A stretch of 64,000 bases of DNA from Lysinibacillus odysseyi (GTDB taxonomy: Bacteria > Bacillota > Bacilli > Bacillales_A > Planococcaceae): contig JABUKB010000001.1 in NCBI GenBank assembly GCA_014595895.1, forward strand, positions 186,001 to 250,000, in the 5' to 3' direction. The notes below the pieces were generated by a model. The model searched no databases. It was not told where the DNA came from and saw only the letters and a program-made list of their open reading frames with translations. A program made the position numbers and the translations under genes. Numbering within the stretch: the stretch's first letter is position 1; every line of letters begins with the position of its first letter. Below are positions 8,783-19,539 of the stretch, one piece after another.

Positions 8783-9553
8783 ATGAAAAAAGTTTTATTT
8801 TTTGATGTAGATGGAACGCTATACGACCACAATAAGCGTTTACCGTCATCAGCCAAAAAAGCATTGCAGCAGGCACGCGTTAACGGCTACGAACTAGCCA
8901 TTGCTACAGGGCGTGCTCCGTTTATGATTGAGCCGTTACTAGAAGAGTTAGAGATTGATACATATGTAACATTCAATGGACAATATGTTGTCTATAAAGG
9001 CGAAGTTATTTTTACAGATGGAATAGAGCGCGAGCAGCTAGAAGAAATTATTGCCTTTGGGGCAGCGCGTAATGAACCGGTTGTTTTTTTAGATGAAAAA
9101 GAAATGATTGCCTCTGTAGATGGTCATTTAAAAGTGGGAGACAGCTTGGCAACGTTAAAATATCCTTATCCACGAATTGATGCGAATTTTTATGCGACAA
9201 AACCTGTTTACCAGACGCTTATTTTTATGGAAGAGAAGGATGAAGCTCTTTACAGGCAAAAATTCCCGAATGTTCAATTTGTCCGTTGGCACCCGTATTC
9301 TTGTGATATTTTGCCGAAGGATGGATCAAAGGCACGCGGCATTGAAAAACTGCTTGCTCATGTCGGGAAAACGATGGATGACGCCATAGCGTTTGGAGAC
9401 GGTCTGAATGACTTAGAAATGCTGGAGGCTGCTGGAATAGGAGTAGCGATGGGGAACGGACATGCCAAAGCGAAGGCTGTTGCAGATATAATCGCTCCGC
9501 ATGTGGATGATGACGGTCTTTACAAGGCGATGAAGGAACTGCACATTATCTAA
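8783..9553 (+). CDS. ykrA: Cof-type HAD-superfamily phosphatase (YkrA-like)
   Basis: This 256-residue HAD hydrolase probably dephosphorylates sugar phosphates or similar small molecules. The nucleophile motif is DVDGT (D8 and D10), motif II lies around AIATGRA, and motif IV is FGDGLNDLEML near residue 205. A C2B cap lies between them, as in the Cof/YkrA group. The position between rpoY and def matches ykrA of B. subtilis. AAAGGAAG lies upstream of the ATG, and a terminator abuts the stop codon. The exact substrate is unknown. Confidence 0.88.
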   Translation: MKKVLFFDVDGTLYDHNKRLPSSAKKALQQARVNGYELAIATGRAPFMIEPLLEELEIDTYVTFNGQYVVYKGEVIFTDGIEREQLEEIIAFGAARNEPVVFLDEKEMIASVDGHLKVGDSLATLKYPYPRIDANFYATKPVYQTLIFMEEKDEALYRQKFPNVQFVRWHPYSCDILPKDGSKARGIEKLLAHVGKTMDDAIAFGDGLNDLEMLEAAGIGVAMGNGHAKAKAVADIIAPHVDDDGLYKAMKELHII

Positions 9554-9592
9554 AGAAAACCCGGGGCTACTAGAGCTCCTGGTTTTCTTTTT
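9554..9592 (+). terminator. Rho-independent terminator after the HAD gene
   Basis: AGAAAACC pairs with GGTTTTCT, with an inner GGGCT/AGCTCC helix, followed by TTTTT. It starts at the base after the stop codon. Confidence 0.85.
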
Positions 9593-9627
9593 GTGGGCAA
9601 ACGCTTGTATAAAGCATTTTCAGTGTG

Positions 9628-10182
9628 TTAGCGTTCGTATGGTGTGGCATTTTCGATTTCAGCAAAAGGCTCTTTATCGTTAATGCGATCAAAGAACATC
9701 ACACCATTTAAGTGGTCTAGCTCATGCTGGAATGCAATGGCTGACAATCCGTTAAGGCGCATTTTCTTTTCTTCGCCGTCTACTGTATGGAACTTGGCTG
9801 TAATGCGTGCATAGCGCGGTACATACCCAGGAATAGCGCGGTCGACAGATAGGCACCCTTCACCTGAAGTTAAATATGTCTGCTCCACAGAATGGCTAAC
9901 AATGCGCGGGTTAACGGCAACAAAGCTAATTAACTCACCTTTTTCATCTTCCAAGTGGAGGGCAAACATGCGCTTTAAGCTATTCACCTGGTTGGCAGCT
10001 AGGCCGATACCGCCTCGTAAATTATATTTTTCTGCTATTTCAGGATTTTGGCTATTTATTAAATACTGTAGCATATCATCTGCAAGCTGACGGTCCTCAG
10101 GTGTTAAAGGAAAAGTAAGTTCCTCGGCACGGGTACGTAGAACAGGATCGCCCTCACGAACGATATCTTTCATTAAAATCAT
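9628..10182 (-). CDS. def: Peptide deformylase
   Basis: This Fe2+/Zn2+ hydrolase removes the N-formyl group from nascent proteins. All three family motifs are present: GIGLAANQV (motif I), EGCLSV (motif II, metal Cys) and HELDH (motif III, two metal His and catalytic Glu). The roughly 184-residue length and insertions fit the type-2 deformylase (DefB) of Gram-positives. I chose the ATG at 10182 because AAGGA is 10 bases upstream. An in-frame TTG at 10188 is a possible alternative, but it is only 4 bases from that site. It lies just before pdhA, as defB does in B. subtilis. Confidence 0.95.
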   Translation of the reverse strand: MILMKDIVREGDPVLRTRAEELTFPLTPEDRQLADDMLQYLINSQNPEIAEKYNLRGGIGLAANQVNSLKRMFALHLEDEKGELISFVAVNPRIVSHSVEQTYLTSGEGCLSVDRAIPGYVPRYARITAKFHTVDGEEKKMRLNGLSAIAFQHELDHLNGVMFFDRINDKEPFAEIENATPYER

Positions 10183-11630
<1,448 letters not shown>

Positions 11631-11632
11631 TC

Positions 11633-12610
11633 ATGGCACAAATGACAATGATTCAAGCAATTACAGATGCTCTTCGTTGTGAGTTGAAAGACGACGAAAA
11701 CGTATTAGTATTTGGTGAGGACGTTGGGGTAAACGGTGGTGTATTCCGTGCAACTGAAGGTCTTCAAAAAGAATTTGGCAAGGAACGTGTATTTGATACG
11801 CCACTTGCTGAATCGGGAATCGGCGGTTTAGCGGTAGGTTTATCCCTTACTGGCTTCCGTCCCGTGCCAGAAATTCAGTTCTTCGGCTTCGTATTCGAAG
11901 TAATGGATTCAATTGCTGGTCAAATGAGCCGTACACATTACCGTACAGGCGGCACATATAATATGCCGGTAACGATTCGTTCGCCATTTGGCGGCGGTGT
12001 CCACACGCCGGAGATGCACTCAGACTCATTAGAAGGGTTAATGGCACAAACACCGGGCTTAAAAGTAGTCGTACCGTCTACACCGTACGATGCAAAAGGT
12101 TTATTAATCTCGGCCATCCGTGATAATGACCCAGTTGTATTTTTAGAGCACTTAAAATTATACCGTTCATTCCGTGAAGAAGTACCGGAGGAATCGTACA
12201 CAATTGAACTAGGGAAAGCGGATGTGAAGCGTGAAGGGACAGATTTAACAATCGTCACTTACGGTTTAATGGTGCATGAAAGTTTAAAAGCGGCAGAAGA
12301 ACTTGAAAAAGAAGGCTATTCAGTAGAAGTAATCGATTTACGAACAATCCAACCTTTAGATATTGAAACAATTATTGCTTCTGTAGAAAAAACAGGACGC
12401 GCTATCGTTGTGCAAGAAGCACAAAAACAAGCAGGTATTGCAGCGAATGTAGTAGCTGAAATTACAGAGCGCGCGATTTTAAGCTTAGAAGCACCTGTCC
12501 TACGTGTAGCAGCACCGGATACGGTTTATGCATTCCCTCAAGCGGAAGGCGTATGGTTGCCAAACTTTAAAGATGTCGTAGAAACAGCGAAAAAAGTTTT
12601 AACATTCTAA
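11633..12610 (+). CDS. pdhB: Pyruvate dehydrogenase E1 component, beta subunit
   Basis: The 325-residue partner of PdhA completes the alpha2beta2 E1 active site. The pyrimidine-binding domain opens with [13 protein letters not shown] and has [15 protein letters not shown]. The C-terminal transketolase domain (about 200-320) carries [18 protein letters not shown] lies near the end of pdhA, and the 2-base gap implies coupled translation. Length and motifs are normal. Confidence 0.96.
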   Translation: MAQMTMIQAITDALRCELKDDENVLVFGEDVGVNGGVFRATEGLQKEFGKERVFDTPLAESGIGGLAVGLSLTGFRPVPEIQFFGFVFEVMDSIAGQMSRTHYRTGGTYNMPVTIRSPFGGGVHTPEMHSDSLEGLMAQTPGLKVVVPSTPYDAKGLLISAIRDNDPVVFLEHLKLYRSFREEVPEESYTIELGKADVKREGTDLTIVTYGLMVHESLKAAEELEKEGYSVEVIDLRTIQPLDIETIIASVEKTGRAIVVQEAQKQAGIAANVVAEITERAILSLEAPVLRVAAPDTVYAFPQAEGVWLPNFKDVVETAKKVLTF

Positions 12611-12627
12611 TGAAGAGGTGAATTCAA

Positions 12628-13995
12628 ATGGCATTTAATTTCCGTTTACCGGATATCGGTGAAGGTATACATGAAGGCACAATTGTAAAATGGTTTGTAA
12701 AACCGGGAGACAAAGTACAAGAAGACGATATTTTATGTGAAGTACAAAATGATAAAGCGGTCGTAGAAATTCCGTCGCCTGTAGAGGGAACAGTAGAAGA
12801 AGTATTAGTAGAGGAAGATACAGTCGCTGTTGTAGGCGATATACTGATTCGTTTTGATGCACCAGGCTATGAAGACTTACAACTAAAAGGTCATGATCAT
12901 GCAGAACCAACACAACAAGGTGACGAAAAAACAGAAGCACAAGTGCAAGCAACTGCTGAAACAGGCAAGGAAATCGATAAAGAACCTGTTCCAGTAGAAG
13001 AAAAATCAGCACCAGCAGAAGCGCAAGTACCTGCAGGTGAGGTCGTATCAGCGAATGAAGTATCTGTAGCAGCACGTGTGGCAGCTATGCCATCTGTTCG
13101 TAAATATGCACGTGAAAAAGGCGTTGATATTCGTGAAGTATCAGGCTCAGGTAAAAATGGTCGTATTTTAAAAGAAGATATCGAAAGCTTCCTAAATGGC
13201 GGTCAAACTCAAGAAACAGCGGAAACGGCAGTGCAGCAAGACGAAGCAGCTACTGCACCGGCGGCATCGGCACCTGTTACGCTAGAAGGGGATTTCCCAG
13301 AAACACGCGAAAAAATGTCTGGTATCCGTAAAGCAATCGCCAAAGCAATGGTACATTCAAAACAAACAGCGCCACATGTCACATTGATGGATGAAGTCGA
13401 TGTAACAGCATTAGTTGCACACCGCAAGAAATTCAAAGAGATCGCAGCAGAGAAAGGTGTTAAATTAACGTATTTACCGTACGTTGTGAAGGCTTTAGTA
13501 TCGATGTTGCGCGAATATCCTGAATTCAACCGTTCGTTAGATGATGAAACACAGGAAATTATCCAAAAACATTATTATAATGTAGGTATCGCAGCTGATA
13601 CAGAGCGCGGACTACTAGTTCCGGTTATTAAACACGCAGATCGTAAATCCGTATTTGCGGTATCAGGCGAGATTAACGAATTGGCAACAAAAGCACGCGA
13701 AGGAAAGCTAGCACCACAAGAGATGAAGGGTGGCTCGATGTCCATCACAAATATTGGATCGGCTGGCGGACAATGGTTTACTCCAGTAATCAATCATCCG
13801 GAAGTGGCAATATTAGGTATAGGAAGAATTTCTGAGAAGCCAATAATAAAAAATGGTGAAATTGTACCCGCACCTGTGTTAGCATTATCATTGAGCTTCG
13901 ATCATCGAATGATCGATGGTGCTACTGCACAAAATGCTTTAAATCATTTGAAGCGTTTGTTAAGTGAACCAGAACTTTTATTAATGGAGGCGTAA
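12628..13995 (+). CDS. pdhC: Dihydrolipoamide acetyltransferase, E2 of pyruvate dehydrogenase
   Basis: This 455-residue E2 core transfers acetyl groups to CoA. Domains in order are one lipoyl domain (about 1-80, lipoylated K43 in NDKAVVE), a long Glu/Ala/Pro/Gln linker (about 85-140), a peripheral-subunit-binding domain (about 150-190, [20 protein letters not shown]), a second linker, and the catalytic domain (about 230-455) ending with [12 protein letters not shown], which holds the active-site His. It is third in the operon and AGAGGTG precedes its ATG. Confidence 0.96.
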   Translation: MAFNFRLPDIGEGIHEGTIVKWFVKPGDKVQEDDILCEVQNDKAVVEIPSPVEGTVEEVLVEEDTVAVVGDILIRFDAPGYEDLQLKGHDHAEPTQQGDEKTEAQVQATAETGKEIDKEPVPVEEKSAPAEAQVPAGEVVSANEVSVAARVAAMPSVRKYAREKGVDIREVSGSGKNGRILKEDIESFLNGGQTQETAETAVQQDEAATAPAASAPVTLEGDFPETREKMSGIRKAIAKAMVHSKQTAPHVTLMDEVDVTALVAHRKKFKEIAAEKGVKLTYLPYVVKALVSMLREYPEFNRSLDDETQEIIQKHYYNVGIAADTERGLLVPVIKHADRKSVFAVSGEINELATKAREGKLAPQEMKGGSMSITNIGSAGGQWFTPVINHPEVAILGIGRISEKPIIKNGEIVPAPVLALSLSFDHRMIDGATAQNALNHLKRLLSEPELLLMEA

Positions 13996-13999
13996 TAAA

Positions 14000-15412
14000 A
14001 TGGTAGTTGGAGATTTCCCAATCGAAATTGATACTCTTGTCGTAGGGGCAGGTCCTGGAGGTTATGTAGCAGCTATTCGTGCTGCTCAAACTGGACAAAA
14101 GGTAACATTAGTAGAACGAGGCGCACTAGGTGGCGTTTGTTTAAATGTAGGTTGTATCCCATCAAAAGCATTAATCTCAGTAGGTCACCGTTATGAGCAT
14201 GCAAAACACTCTGAAGATATGGGTGTAGTAGCTACAGACGTAAAACTTGACTGGGCAAAAGCGCAAGCATTCAAAGACAGCGTTGTTTCTAAATTAGTAG
14301 GCGGCGTTGAAGGATTATTAAAAGGGAATAAAGTAGACATCGTAAACGGTGAAGCTTACTTTGTAGATGCAAACACTGTACGTGTAATCAATGGCGACAA
14401 TGCACAAACTTACACGTTCAAGAATGCAATCATCGCTACAGGCTCTCGTCCAGTTGAAATCCCAACATTCAAGTTCACTGAGCGCGTAATCAACTCTTCG
14501 GGTGCTTTATCTTTACCGGAAGTTCCTGGTAAATTAGTTGTCATCGGTGGCGGTTACATCGGTACGGAGTTAGGTTCAGCATACGCTAACTTAGGTTCGG
14601 CGGTAACGATTATCGAGGGCGGTAAAGACATCTTAGCTGGTTTCGAAAAGCAAATGACACAAATCGTGAAAAAAGGCTTGAAGAAAAAAGGCGTAGAAGT
14701 TGTTGTGAACGCATCAGCTAAAGGCGTAGAAGAAAACGAAAACGGCGTTATCGTAACTTACGAAGCTGGTGGCGAAGAAAAAACAGTAGAAGCTGATTAT
14801 GTATTAGTAACTGTAGGTCGTCGTCCAAACACTGACGAAATGGGTCTTGAAGAAGTAGGTATTAAGTTTGCAGAACGTGGTTTACTAGAAGTAGATAAGC
14901 AATGCCGTACTTCAGTTCCAAATATTTATGCAATCGGTGATATCGTACCAGGTCTTCAACTTGCACACAAAGCTTCTTACGAAGGTAAAGTAGCAGCTGA
15001 AGCAATTGCAGGCGAACATTCAATCGTAGATTACTTAGCGATTCCAGCAGTATGCTTCACAGATCCAGAGCTTGCAACTGTAGGCTATTCTGAAGAGCAA
15101 GCGAAAGCAGAAGGAATCGAAGTAAAAGCAGCGAAATTCCCATTCGCAGCAAATGGTCGTGCATTAGCACTTAACCAAACAGAAGGTTTCGTAAAATTAG
15201 TAGCACGTAAAGAAGATGGCTTATTAATCGGGGCGCAAATCGTAGGTGCTGGTGCATCTGATATGATCTCTGAAATGGCCTTAGCTATCGAAGCAGGTAT
15301 GACTGCTGAAGACGTAGCACTAACGATCCACGCTCACCCAACATTAGGTGAAATCACGATGGAAGCTGCTGAAGTATTACTAGGCAACCCAATCCATATC
15401 GTAACGAAATAA
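14000..15412 (+). CDS. pdhD: Dihydrolipoamide dehydrogenase, E3 of pyruvate dehydrogenase
   Basis: This 470-residue flavoprotein reoxidises the lipoyl arm with NAD+. It shows the FAD-binding GAGPGGY motif, redox-active C47-LNVG-C52 in [13 protein letters not shown], an NAD-binding [10 protein letters not shown], and the C-terminal HAHPTLGE with the catalytic His. It is the last gene of the operon and is followed by a strong terminator. Its E3 may also serve other 2-oxoacid complexes. Confidence 0.97.
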   Translation: MVVGDFPIEIDTLVVGAGPGGYVAAIRAAQTGQKVTLVERGALGGVCLNVGCIPSKALISVGHRYEHAKHSEDMGVVATDVKLDWAKAQAFKDSVVSKLVGGVEGLLKGNKVDIVNGEAYFVDANTVRVINGDNAQTYTFKNAIIATGSRPVEIPTFKFTERVINSSGALSLPEVPGKLVVIGGGYIGTELGSAYANLGSAVTIIEGGKDILAGFEKQMTQIVKKGLKKKGVEVVVNASAKGVEENENGVIVTYEAGGEEKTVEADYVLVTVGRRPNTDEMGLEEVGIKFAERGLLEVDKQCRTSVPNIYAIGDIVPGLQLAHKASYEGKVAAEAIAGEHSIVDYLAIPAVCFTDPELATVGYSEEQAKAEGIEVKAAKFPFAANGRALALNQTEGFVKLVARKEDGLLIGAQIVGAGASDMISEMALAIEAGMTAEDVALTIHAHPTLGEITMEAAEVLLGNPIHIVTK

Positions 15413-15429
15413 TTTTATAAGCAGTTCAA

Positions 15430-15468
15430 AACGCAGATCAAGTTGAAAAAACTTGATCTGCGTTTTTT
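15430..15468 (+). terminator. Terminator of the pdh operon
   Basis: A perfect 14-bp stem (ACGCAGATCAAGTT / AACTTGATCTGCGT) with a GAAAA loop is followed by TTTTTT. Confidence 0.92.
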
Positions 15469-15520
15469 ATATCTTAAAAGGAAAAAGAGGATTTAATTTT
15501 TGTAGATTCGCAACCCTCGC

Positions 15521-15526
15521 TATAAT
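15521..15526 (+). promoter_or_regulatory. Possible -10 box of the SDR gene
   Basis: TATAAT lies 22 bases before the chosen start codon. A -35 (around TTTTTG or TTGTAG) is poor. If it is used, transcription would begin just after the ATG at 15530, which supports the downstream start at 15548. Confidence 0.4.
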
Positions 15527-15547
15527 GAAATGGGAGGGGGACGAAAA

Positions 15548-16330
15548 ATGGATTTAAAATTACAAGATAAAGTAGCAATCGTTACAGGGGCCAGTAAAGG
15601 AATAGGTTTTCATACAGCCTTGCAGCTCGTCCAAGAAGGGGCTAAAGTCATTATTTGTGCACGTGGCGAAAAACACCTGCAAGTAGCAGCCTCGTGCATT
15701 CTAAAAGAAACAGGGCAAGAGGTTTTATGGGTAGCAGCCGATGTATCGAAAGAACAAGATTGCAAAAAAGTGATAGAGAAGGCAATAGAAGTTTATGGAC
15801 GAGTTGATATTTTAATAAATAATGCAGGAACAGCATCTGCGAATCCTTTTGAAAATGTGTCAAGCGAGCTTTGGCATTCTGATTTGGACTTAAAGCTATT
15901 TGGCGCTATTCATTGTGCAAAGGCAGCGATCCCTCATATGAAAAAACAGGGCGGCGGCTCCATAGTCAATGTAGCAGCCGTATTAGCGAAAACACCGCCA
16001 GCAAGCTCACTTCCGACAACGGTTAGCCGTGCGGCAGGTTTGGCGTTGACAAAAGCTATGAGCAAGGATTTAGGAATTTATAATATTCGCGTCAATGCGG
16101 TATGTATTGGTCTTATTCGCAGTGACCAAATCGAGAAACGTTGGCAAAAGAATGATTCAGAACTGTCGTGGGCAGAGTATTCTAAAAAAGTAGGCGAGAC
16201 GATTCCCCTAGGTCGTATCGGGGAAACGGAAGAAGCCGCCAATGTCATCACATTTTTATCCTCTGACGCAGCATCGTATGTAACGGGAACAGCAGTCAAT
16301 ATCGATGGAGGTTCGGGTGGCGCTTTATGA
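15548..16330 (+). CDS. Short-chain dehydrogenase/reductase family protein with atypical active site
   Basis: This 260-residue Rossmann protein has TGASKGIG (14-21) and NNAG (91-94), so it should bind a dinucleotide. The usual catalytic triad is not there. At the Ser position it reads NVAAV (141-145). Where YxxxK is expected it reads T157-T-V-S-R161. The C-terminal GRIGETEEAANVITFLSSDAASYVTGTAVNIDGG is typical of 3-oxoacyl-reductase-like SDRs. The start at 15548 is set by GGGAGGGGG; the ATG at 15530 lies upstream of that site. The substrate is unknown and a non-classical mechanism or a binding role is possible. Confidence 0.85.
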   Translation: MDLKLQDKVAIVTGASKGIGFHTALQLVQEGAKVIICARGEKHLQVAASCILKETGQEVLWVAADVSKEQDCKKVIEKAIEVYGRVDILINNAGTASANPFENVSSELWHSDLDLKLFGAIHCAKAAIPHMKKQGGGSIVNVAAVLAKTPPASSLPTTVSRAAGLALTKAMSKDLGIYNIRVNAVCIGLIRSDQIEKRWQKNDSELSWAEYSKKVGETIPLGRIGETEEAANVITFLSSDAASYVTGTAVNIDGGSGGAL

Positions 16331-16469
16331 AATATGTACTAAAAAGTAGTGCAAAAGTCAGGGTCTTCTAGAGTACAGGTAAATACCCGTATCCTGCAAT
16401 ACTTGCTATGTTTATCCGCTTCTGAATGGAAGGTCGCCGAGGGGTTTGGCATATATATATTCTGAGTGT

Positions 16470-16514
16470 ATTGTATAAATTTGTTCTTATACAATGCGCT
16501 TTTTTATTTTTAAA
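16470..16514 (+). terminator. Probable terminator after the SDR gene region
   Basis: A perfect 9-bp stem ATTGTATAA / TTATACAAT is followed after GCGC by TTTTTTATTTTT. The stem is AT-rich, so strength is uncertain. Confidence 0.6.
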
Positions 16515-16606
16515 CTTGTGCAGATAAATAATGTTAGGAATTTACCAAATTTTCTTAAAATAGCATGAATTCATATGAGAATATGTCTATTTTATGTCAA
16601 AACCAA

Positions 16607-16635
16607 TAGACATTAAATTTTGTAAGTCGTAGAAT
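16607..16635 (+). promoter_or_regulatory. Sigma-A promoter of lrgAB
   Basis: TAGACA and TAGAAT are separated by 17 bases, each with one mismatch to consensus, 27 bases before the lrgA start. Confidence 0.65.
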
Positions 16636-16662
16636 GTAGGTAAGAGATTGGGGGAAAGGGGT

Positions 16663-17121
16663 ATGAATGTTTTACGTATCATCCTGCAAATTTTAATTAT
16701 TTGGTTATTTTATTATGCTGGTGTATTAATTGTCGAATGGACAGGTGTGTTCATTCCTCCGAGTATTATTGGGTTGGTGCTGTTATGGGTGTGTCTTATG
16801 TTAAATATTGTTAAGGTGAAATGGATTCAAAATGGAGCAGGATTTTTGATCAGCTTTTTAACATTATTTTTCATCCCCACTACAGTTGGGATTATCGAAT
16901 ATCCCGAGCTATCGACCCTAGCAGGTGTTTTATTGATGTTAGCGGTTATTTTGAGTACTCTTGTGACCTTATTTATCACAGGGAAAACAGCTCAGTGGAT
17001 TGAAAAGAAGGAAACAGAGCTGGAGCATAGAAAGCAATTAATAGAGAAAGAGGAACCAATCATGGAGCTGAGCATGGAACAGGAGGTAATGCAGAGTGAT
17101 AGCGCTAGTCGTGATTATTAG
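16663..17121 (+). CDS. lrgA: LrgA/CidA family membrane protein
   Basis: This roughly 152-residue protein has four hydrophobic helices and a charged C-terminal tail. It carries the family segments FYYAGVLIVEWTGVFIPPSIIGLVLLW and FLTLFFIPTTVGII. LrgA/CidA proteins are holin-like. In B. subtilis the related YsbA/PftA is part of a pyruvate uptake system, and others affect autolysis, so the role is open. I chose the ATG at 16663 behind GGGGGAAAGGGG; an in-frame TTG at 16648 lies within or before that site. It overlaps lrgB by 26 bases. Confidence 0.88.
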   Translation: MNVLRIILQILIIWLFYYAGVLIVEWTGVFIPPSIIGLVLLWVCLMLNIVKVKWIQNGAGFLISFLTLFFIPTTVGIIEYPELSTLAGVLLMLAVILSTLVTLFITGKTAQWIEKKETELEHRKQLIEKEEPIMELSMEQEVMQSDSASRDY

Positions 17122-17773
17122 TACGGTTATCTTATTTTTACTTGGGCAGAAATTATATAATAAATTTCCAAACCCGTTTCTGTTACCAATATTAACGGTG
17201 ACCATTTTAACGGTTATTTTTTTGTTAATGGCGGATATTCCATATGCTATATATATGGAAGGCGGTCATATTATTCAGTTGATGCTAGGTCCGGCTGTTG
17301 TAGCCTTAGCCTTTCCACTGTATAACCAGCGCCAGTTAATTTTTAAGTATAAATATTCTATTTTATGCAGTTTATTTGTGGCAATGTTTGCCGGCTTGAT
17401 TAGTGTGTATTCACTCCTTCTATTATTTAAGGCCAGCGATACATTTATTTACACAGCATTGCCTAAATCCTTAACGACACCGGTAGCTATGCAGGTAAGT
17501 GATTCACTAACAGGCATTGCGCCACTGACAGCGGTACTTGTGATGATTGCCGGTTTTACAGGCGGCATTTTAGGGCCTATCCTATTTAAATTTGCTCATA
17601 TTGATACGGCTATTAGTCGGGGGATAGCGATGGGAAGCGCTTGCCATGGAGTAGGGATAGCAAAACTCAAAGAATATGGCGAAGAAGATTTATCGATCGG
17701 TTCATTATCCATGGGGCTGAGTGCCGTAATCGGAGCATTTGTTTGTCCTATTTTTGCGATGATTGTCATGTAA
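17096..17773 (+). CDS. lrgB: LrgB family membrane protein
   Basis: This 225-residue polytopic partner of LrgA has the conserved LPKSLTTPVAMQVSDSLTG and ITSGACHGVG-like segment (GIAMGSACHGVGIAK) of the family. The start is GTG, with AGGAGG inside the 3' end of lrgA. The pair is therefore co-transcribed and probably translationally coupled. It may function in pyruvate transport (as PftB) or murein hydrolase control, and the sequence does not decide. Confidence 0.9.
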   Translation: MIALVVIISTVILFLLGQKLYNKFPNPFLLPILTVTILTVIFLLMADIPYAIYMEGGHIIQLMLGPAVVALAFPLYNQRQLIFKYKYSILCSLFVAMFAGLISVYSLLLLFKASDTFIYTALPKSLTTPVAMQVSDSLTGIAPLTAVLVMIAGFTGGILGPILFKFAHIDTAISRGIAMGSACHGVGIAKLKEYGEEDLSIGSLSMGLSAVIGAFVCPIFAMIVM

Positions 17774-17776
17774 AAA

Positions 17777-17806
17777 AACTGCTAGGGAACTAAGCCCCTA
17801 ACAGTT
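17777..17806 (-). terminator. Terminator of speA
   Basis: On the minus strand AACTGTTAGGGG pairs with CCCTAGCAGTT, followed by TTTTTT. The stem overlaps the speA stop codon by two bases. Confidence 0.8.
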
Positions 17807-19274
17807 AGTAAATCGCGCGGCGTTCTTTAATGACGCGAATATTTTTTAGTGTTACATCTTCAGGTCCCTGTACAGGTAAACCTGCTTCTATATTCATTTG
17901 AATATATTTGATATTGTCTTCTGTAATGACTTCCCCCGGTATAAAGATTGGAATACCTGGAGGATAAACCATAATAAATTCAGCTGAAATACGGTCGTGT
18001 GCTTCCGCTAACGGAATCACTTCCGTCTCGGCATAGAAAGCATCGCGTGGAGACATCGCTAGTGCTGGTATCTCAGGTGCTTTGACATTCGGGATTGTTA
18101 TGGTTGCTTCTGAATCAAACGCTTGTGACATACGTATTAAGGCATTCACCAAGAGGTTCATTTCTTTTTTTGTATCGCCAAGGGTTACTAAACATAAAAT
18201 ATTATATAAGTCGGATAACTCGACTTCGATATTAGCTTGTTTGCGTAACCATTCCTCAGCTTGATGTCCAGAAATACCTAAATCTTTTACACTGATTAAT
18301 AGTTTGCAAGGATCCATATCAAATGTAGCAGAGGAATGCAGTTTTTCACGTCCTACACACGTTAAATGCGGAATCAGGTTGATACGCTTTCGTGTATCTT
18401 TCGCTAGGTGCAATGCCTTATCTATTAAATCATGCCCTTCCACAGCCAACTGGCGACGTGCACAGTCAAGTGATGCCAGCAATGGATAGGATGTAGATGT
18501 TGTCGTAAGCATAGAAAAAACAGCTTGCGCTCGTTTAGCTGATACAAGACCTTCTCGAATGTTTAAAACAGATGTGCCGGTCATAGAGCCACCTAGTTTA
18601 TGAACGCTTGTTGCAGCCATATCAGCACCTGCCTGCATAGCAGAAATAGGCAGTTCATCGTGGAATTTAATATGAACACCATGTGCTTCGTCTACAACAA
18701 CAGGAATACCATGGGCATGTACAATATCCACAATTTTCTTTAAGTCTGCTGCAAAACCAAAATAAGTCGGGTTAATAACTAAGACAGCTTTTGCATCTGG
18801 ATATTTTTCAAGGGCCTTTTCCACAGATTCCGGCGAGATGCCATGAGAGATACCTAGCTCTGTGTCAACCTCTGGATGGATAAAAATCGGAATAGCCCCA
18901 GCAAACACTATAGCTGACATAATTGATTTATGAACATTCCGTGGTACAAGAATTTTATCACCTGGACCGACGACAGTTAAAATCATCGTCTGAATAGCGC
19001 CACTAGTACCTTGAACGGAAAAGAATGTGTAATCAGCACCAAAAGCTTCAGCAGCAAGGTCTTGCGCTTCTTTAATAGCTGCTTTCGGTGAATGTAAATC
19101 GTCTAGTGGAGCAATATTGATTAAATCTATTGATAAAACGTTGTCGCCGACGAACTCACGGAAAGCAGGGTCCATACCTGTTCCCTTTTTATGACCGGGA
19201 ATATGAAATTGAATAGGATGTCTGTTTCTGTGTTTTAAAAGAACGTCGAACAAAGGAGTCTCTAACTGTGACAA
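17805..19274 (-). CDS. speA: Arginine decarboxylase (Orn/Lys/Arg decarboxylase class I fold)
   Basis: This roughly 489-residue PLP enzyme converts arginine to agmatine, the first step of polyamine synthesis in Bacillus. The PLP lysine motif is TSVHKLGGS, and the opening SQLETPLFDVLLKH..QFHIPGHKKGTGMDP matches B. subtilis SpeA closely. The frame extends to a GTG at 19286, but AGGTGG lies 8 bases before the TTG at 19274, which also aligns with the SpeA N-terminus, so I use that start. The gene lies after pdh as in B. subtilis. Specificity for Arg over Lys is by homology. Confidence 0.9.
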   Translation of the reverse strand: MSQLETPLFDVLLKHRNRHPIQFHIPGHKKGTGMDPAFREFVGDNVLSIDLINIAPLDDLHSPKAAIKEAQDLAAEAFGADYTFFSVQGTSGAIQTMILTVVGPGDKILVPRNVHKSIMSAIVFAGAIPIFIHPEVDTELGISHGISPESVEKALEKYPDAKAVLVINPTYFGFAADLKKIVDIVHAHGIPVVVDEAHGVHIKFHDELPISAMQAGADMAATSVHKLGGSMTGTSVLNIREGLVSAKRAQAVFSMLTTTSTSYPLLASLDCARRQLAVEGHDLIDKALHLAKDTRKRINLIPHLTCVGREKLHSSATFDMDPCKLLISVKDLGISGHQAEEWLRKQANIEVELSDLYNILCLVTLGDTKKEMNLLVNALIRMSQAFDSEATITIPNVKAPEIPALAMSPRDAFYAETEVIPLAEAHDRISAEFIMVYPPGIPIFIPGEVITEDNIKYIQMNIEAGLPVQGPEDVTLKNIRVIKERRAIY

Positions 19275-19317
19275 CGCAGGTACCACCTCACTTAATTGTA
19301 TTTATTAAAACAAAAGA

Positions 19318-19346
19318 ATTATAGCACCTAAAACGAAGCATGACTA
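19318..19346 (-). promoter_or_regulatory. Promoter of speA
   Basis: On the minus strand TAGTCA (19346-19341) and TATAAT (19323-19318) are 17 bases apart. A TGC directly before the -10 makes it an extended -10 element. Confidence 0.6.
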
Positions 19347-19539
19347 CAACTAAACTAACAAAATTTATATTGTTTCGCAAATTATTGTTTTAAAAGAGTA
19401 AACTATAAGGTTTTCAGAGGTGTTATGTTTTATTCAGATATGTATGAAGGGAAATTATTGTTGCTTTGGCGTGAAAAAAGACGCTAGACAATAGTTTAAA
19501 TATATTGCAGTGATCTATATAAAAGGGGGACACAGAAAG

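Larger units (their letters stand above)
16331..16662. other. Intergenic region with an unexplained, possibly structured segment
   Basis: These 332 bases carry no open frame. The first 130 are noticeably richer in G and C than the flanks and contain several local complementarities (GGGT..ACCC, CAGG..CCTG, CTTC..GAAG). The hairpin terminator at 16470 follows. The last 60 bases hold the lrgAB promoter. See the findings for the candidate RNA. Confidence 0.5.

Noticed and set aside
12635-13075. 146-residue open frame antisense to pdhC
   Set aside because: It is almost pure Leu/His/Gln arising from the Glu/Ala/Pro-rich linker of PdhC read backwards, without a ribosome binding site.
16331-16460. 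Lysine riboswitch
   Set aside because: Two short motif-like strings are present, but the conserved P1, P5 and following helices are not found and the next gene has its own promoter.
19450-19495. Imperfect nested inverted repeat before the nitronate monooxygenase gene
   Set aside because: Arms are short (ATTGT/ACAAT and GCGT/ACGC) with no T run and no clear promoter context.
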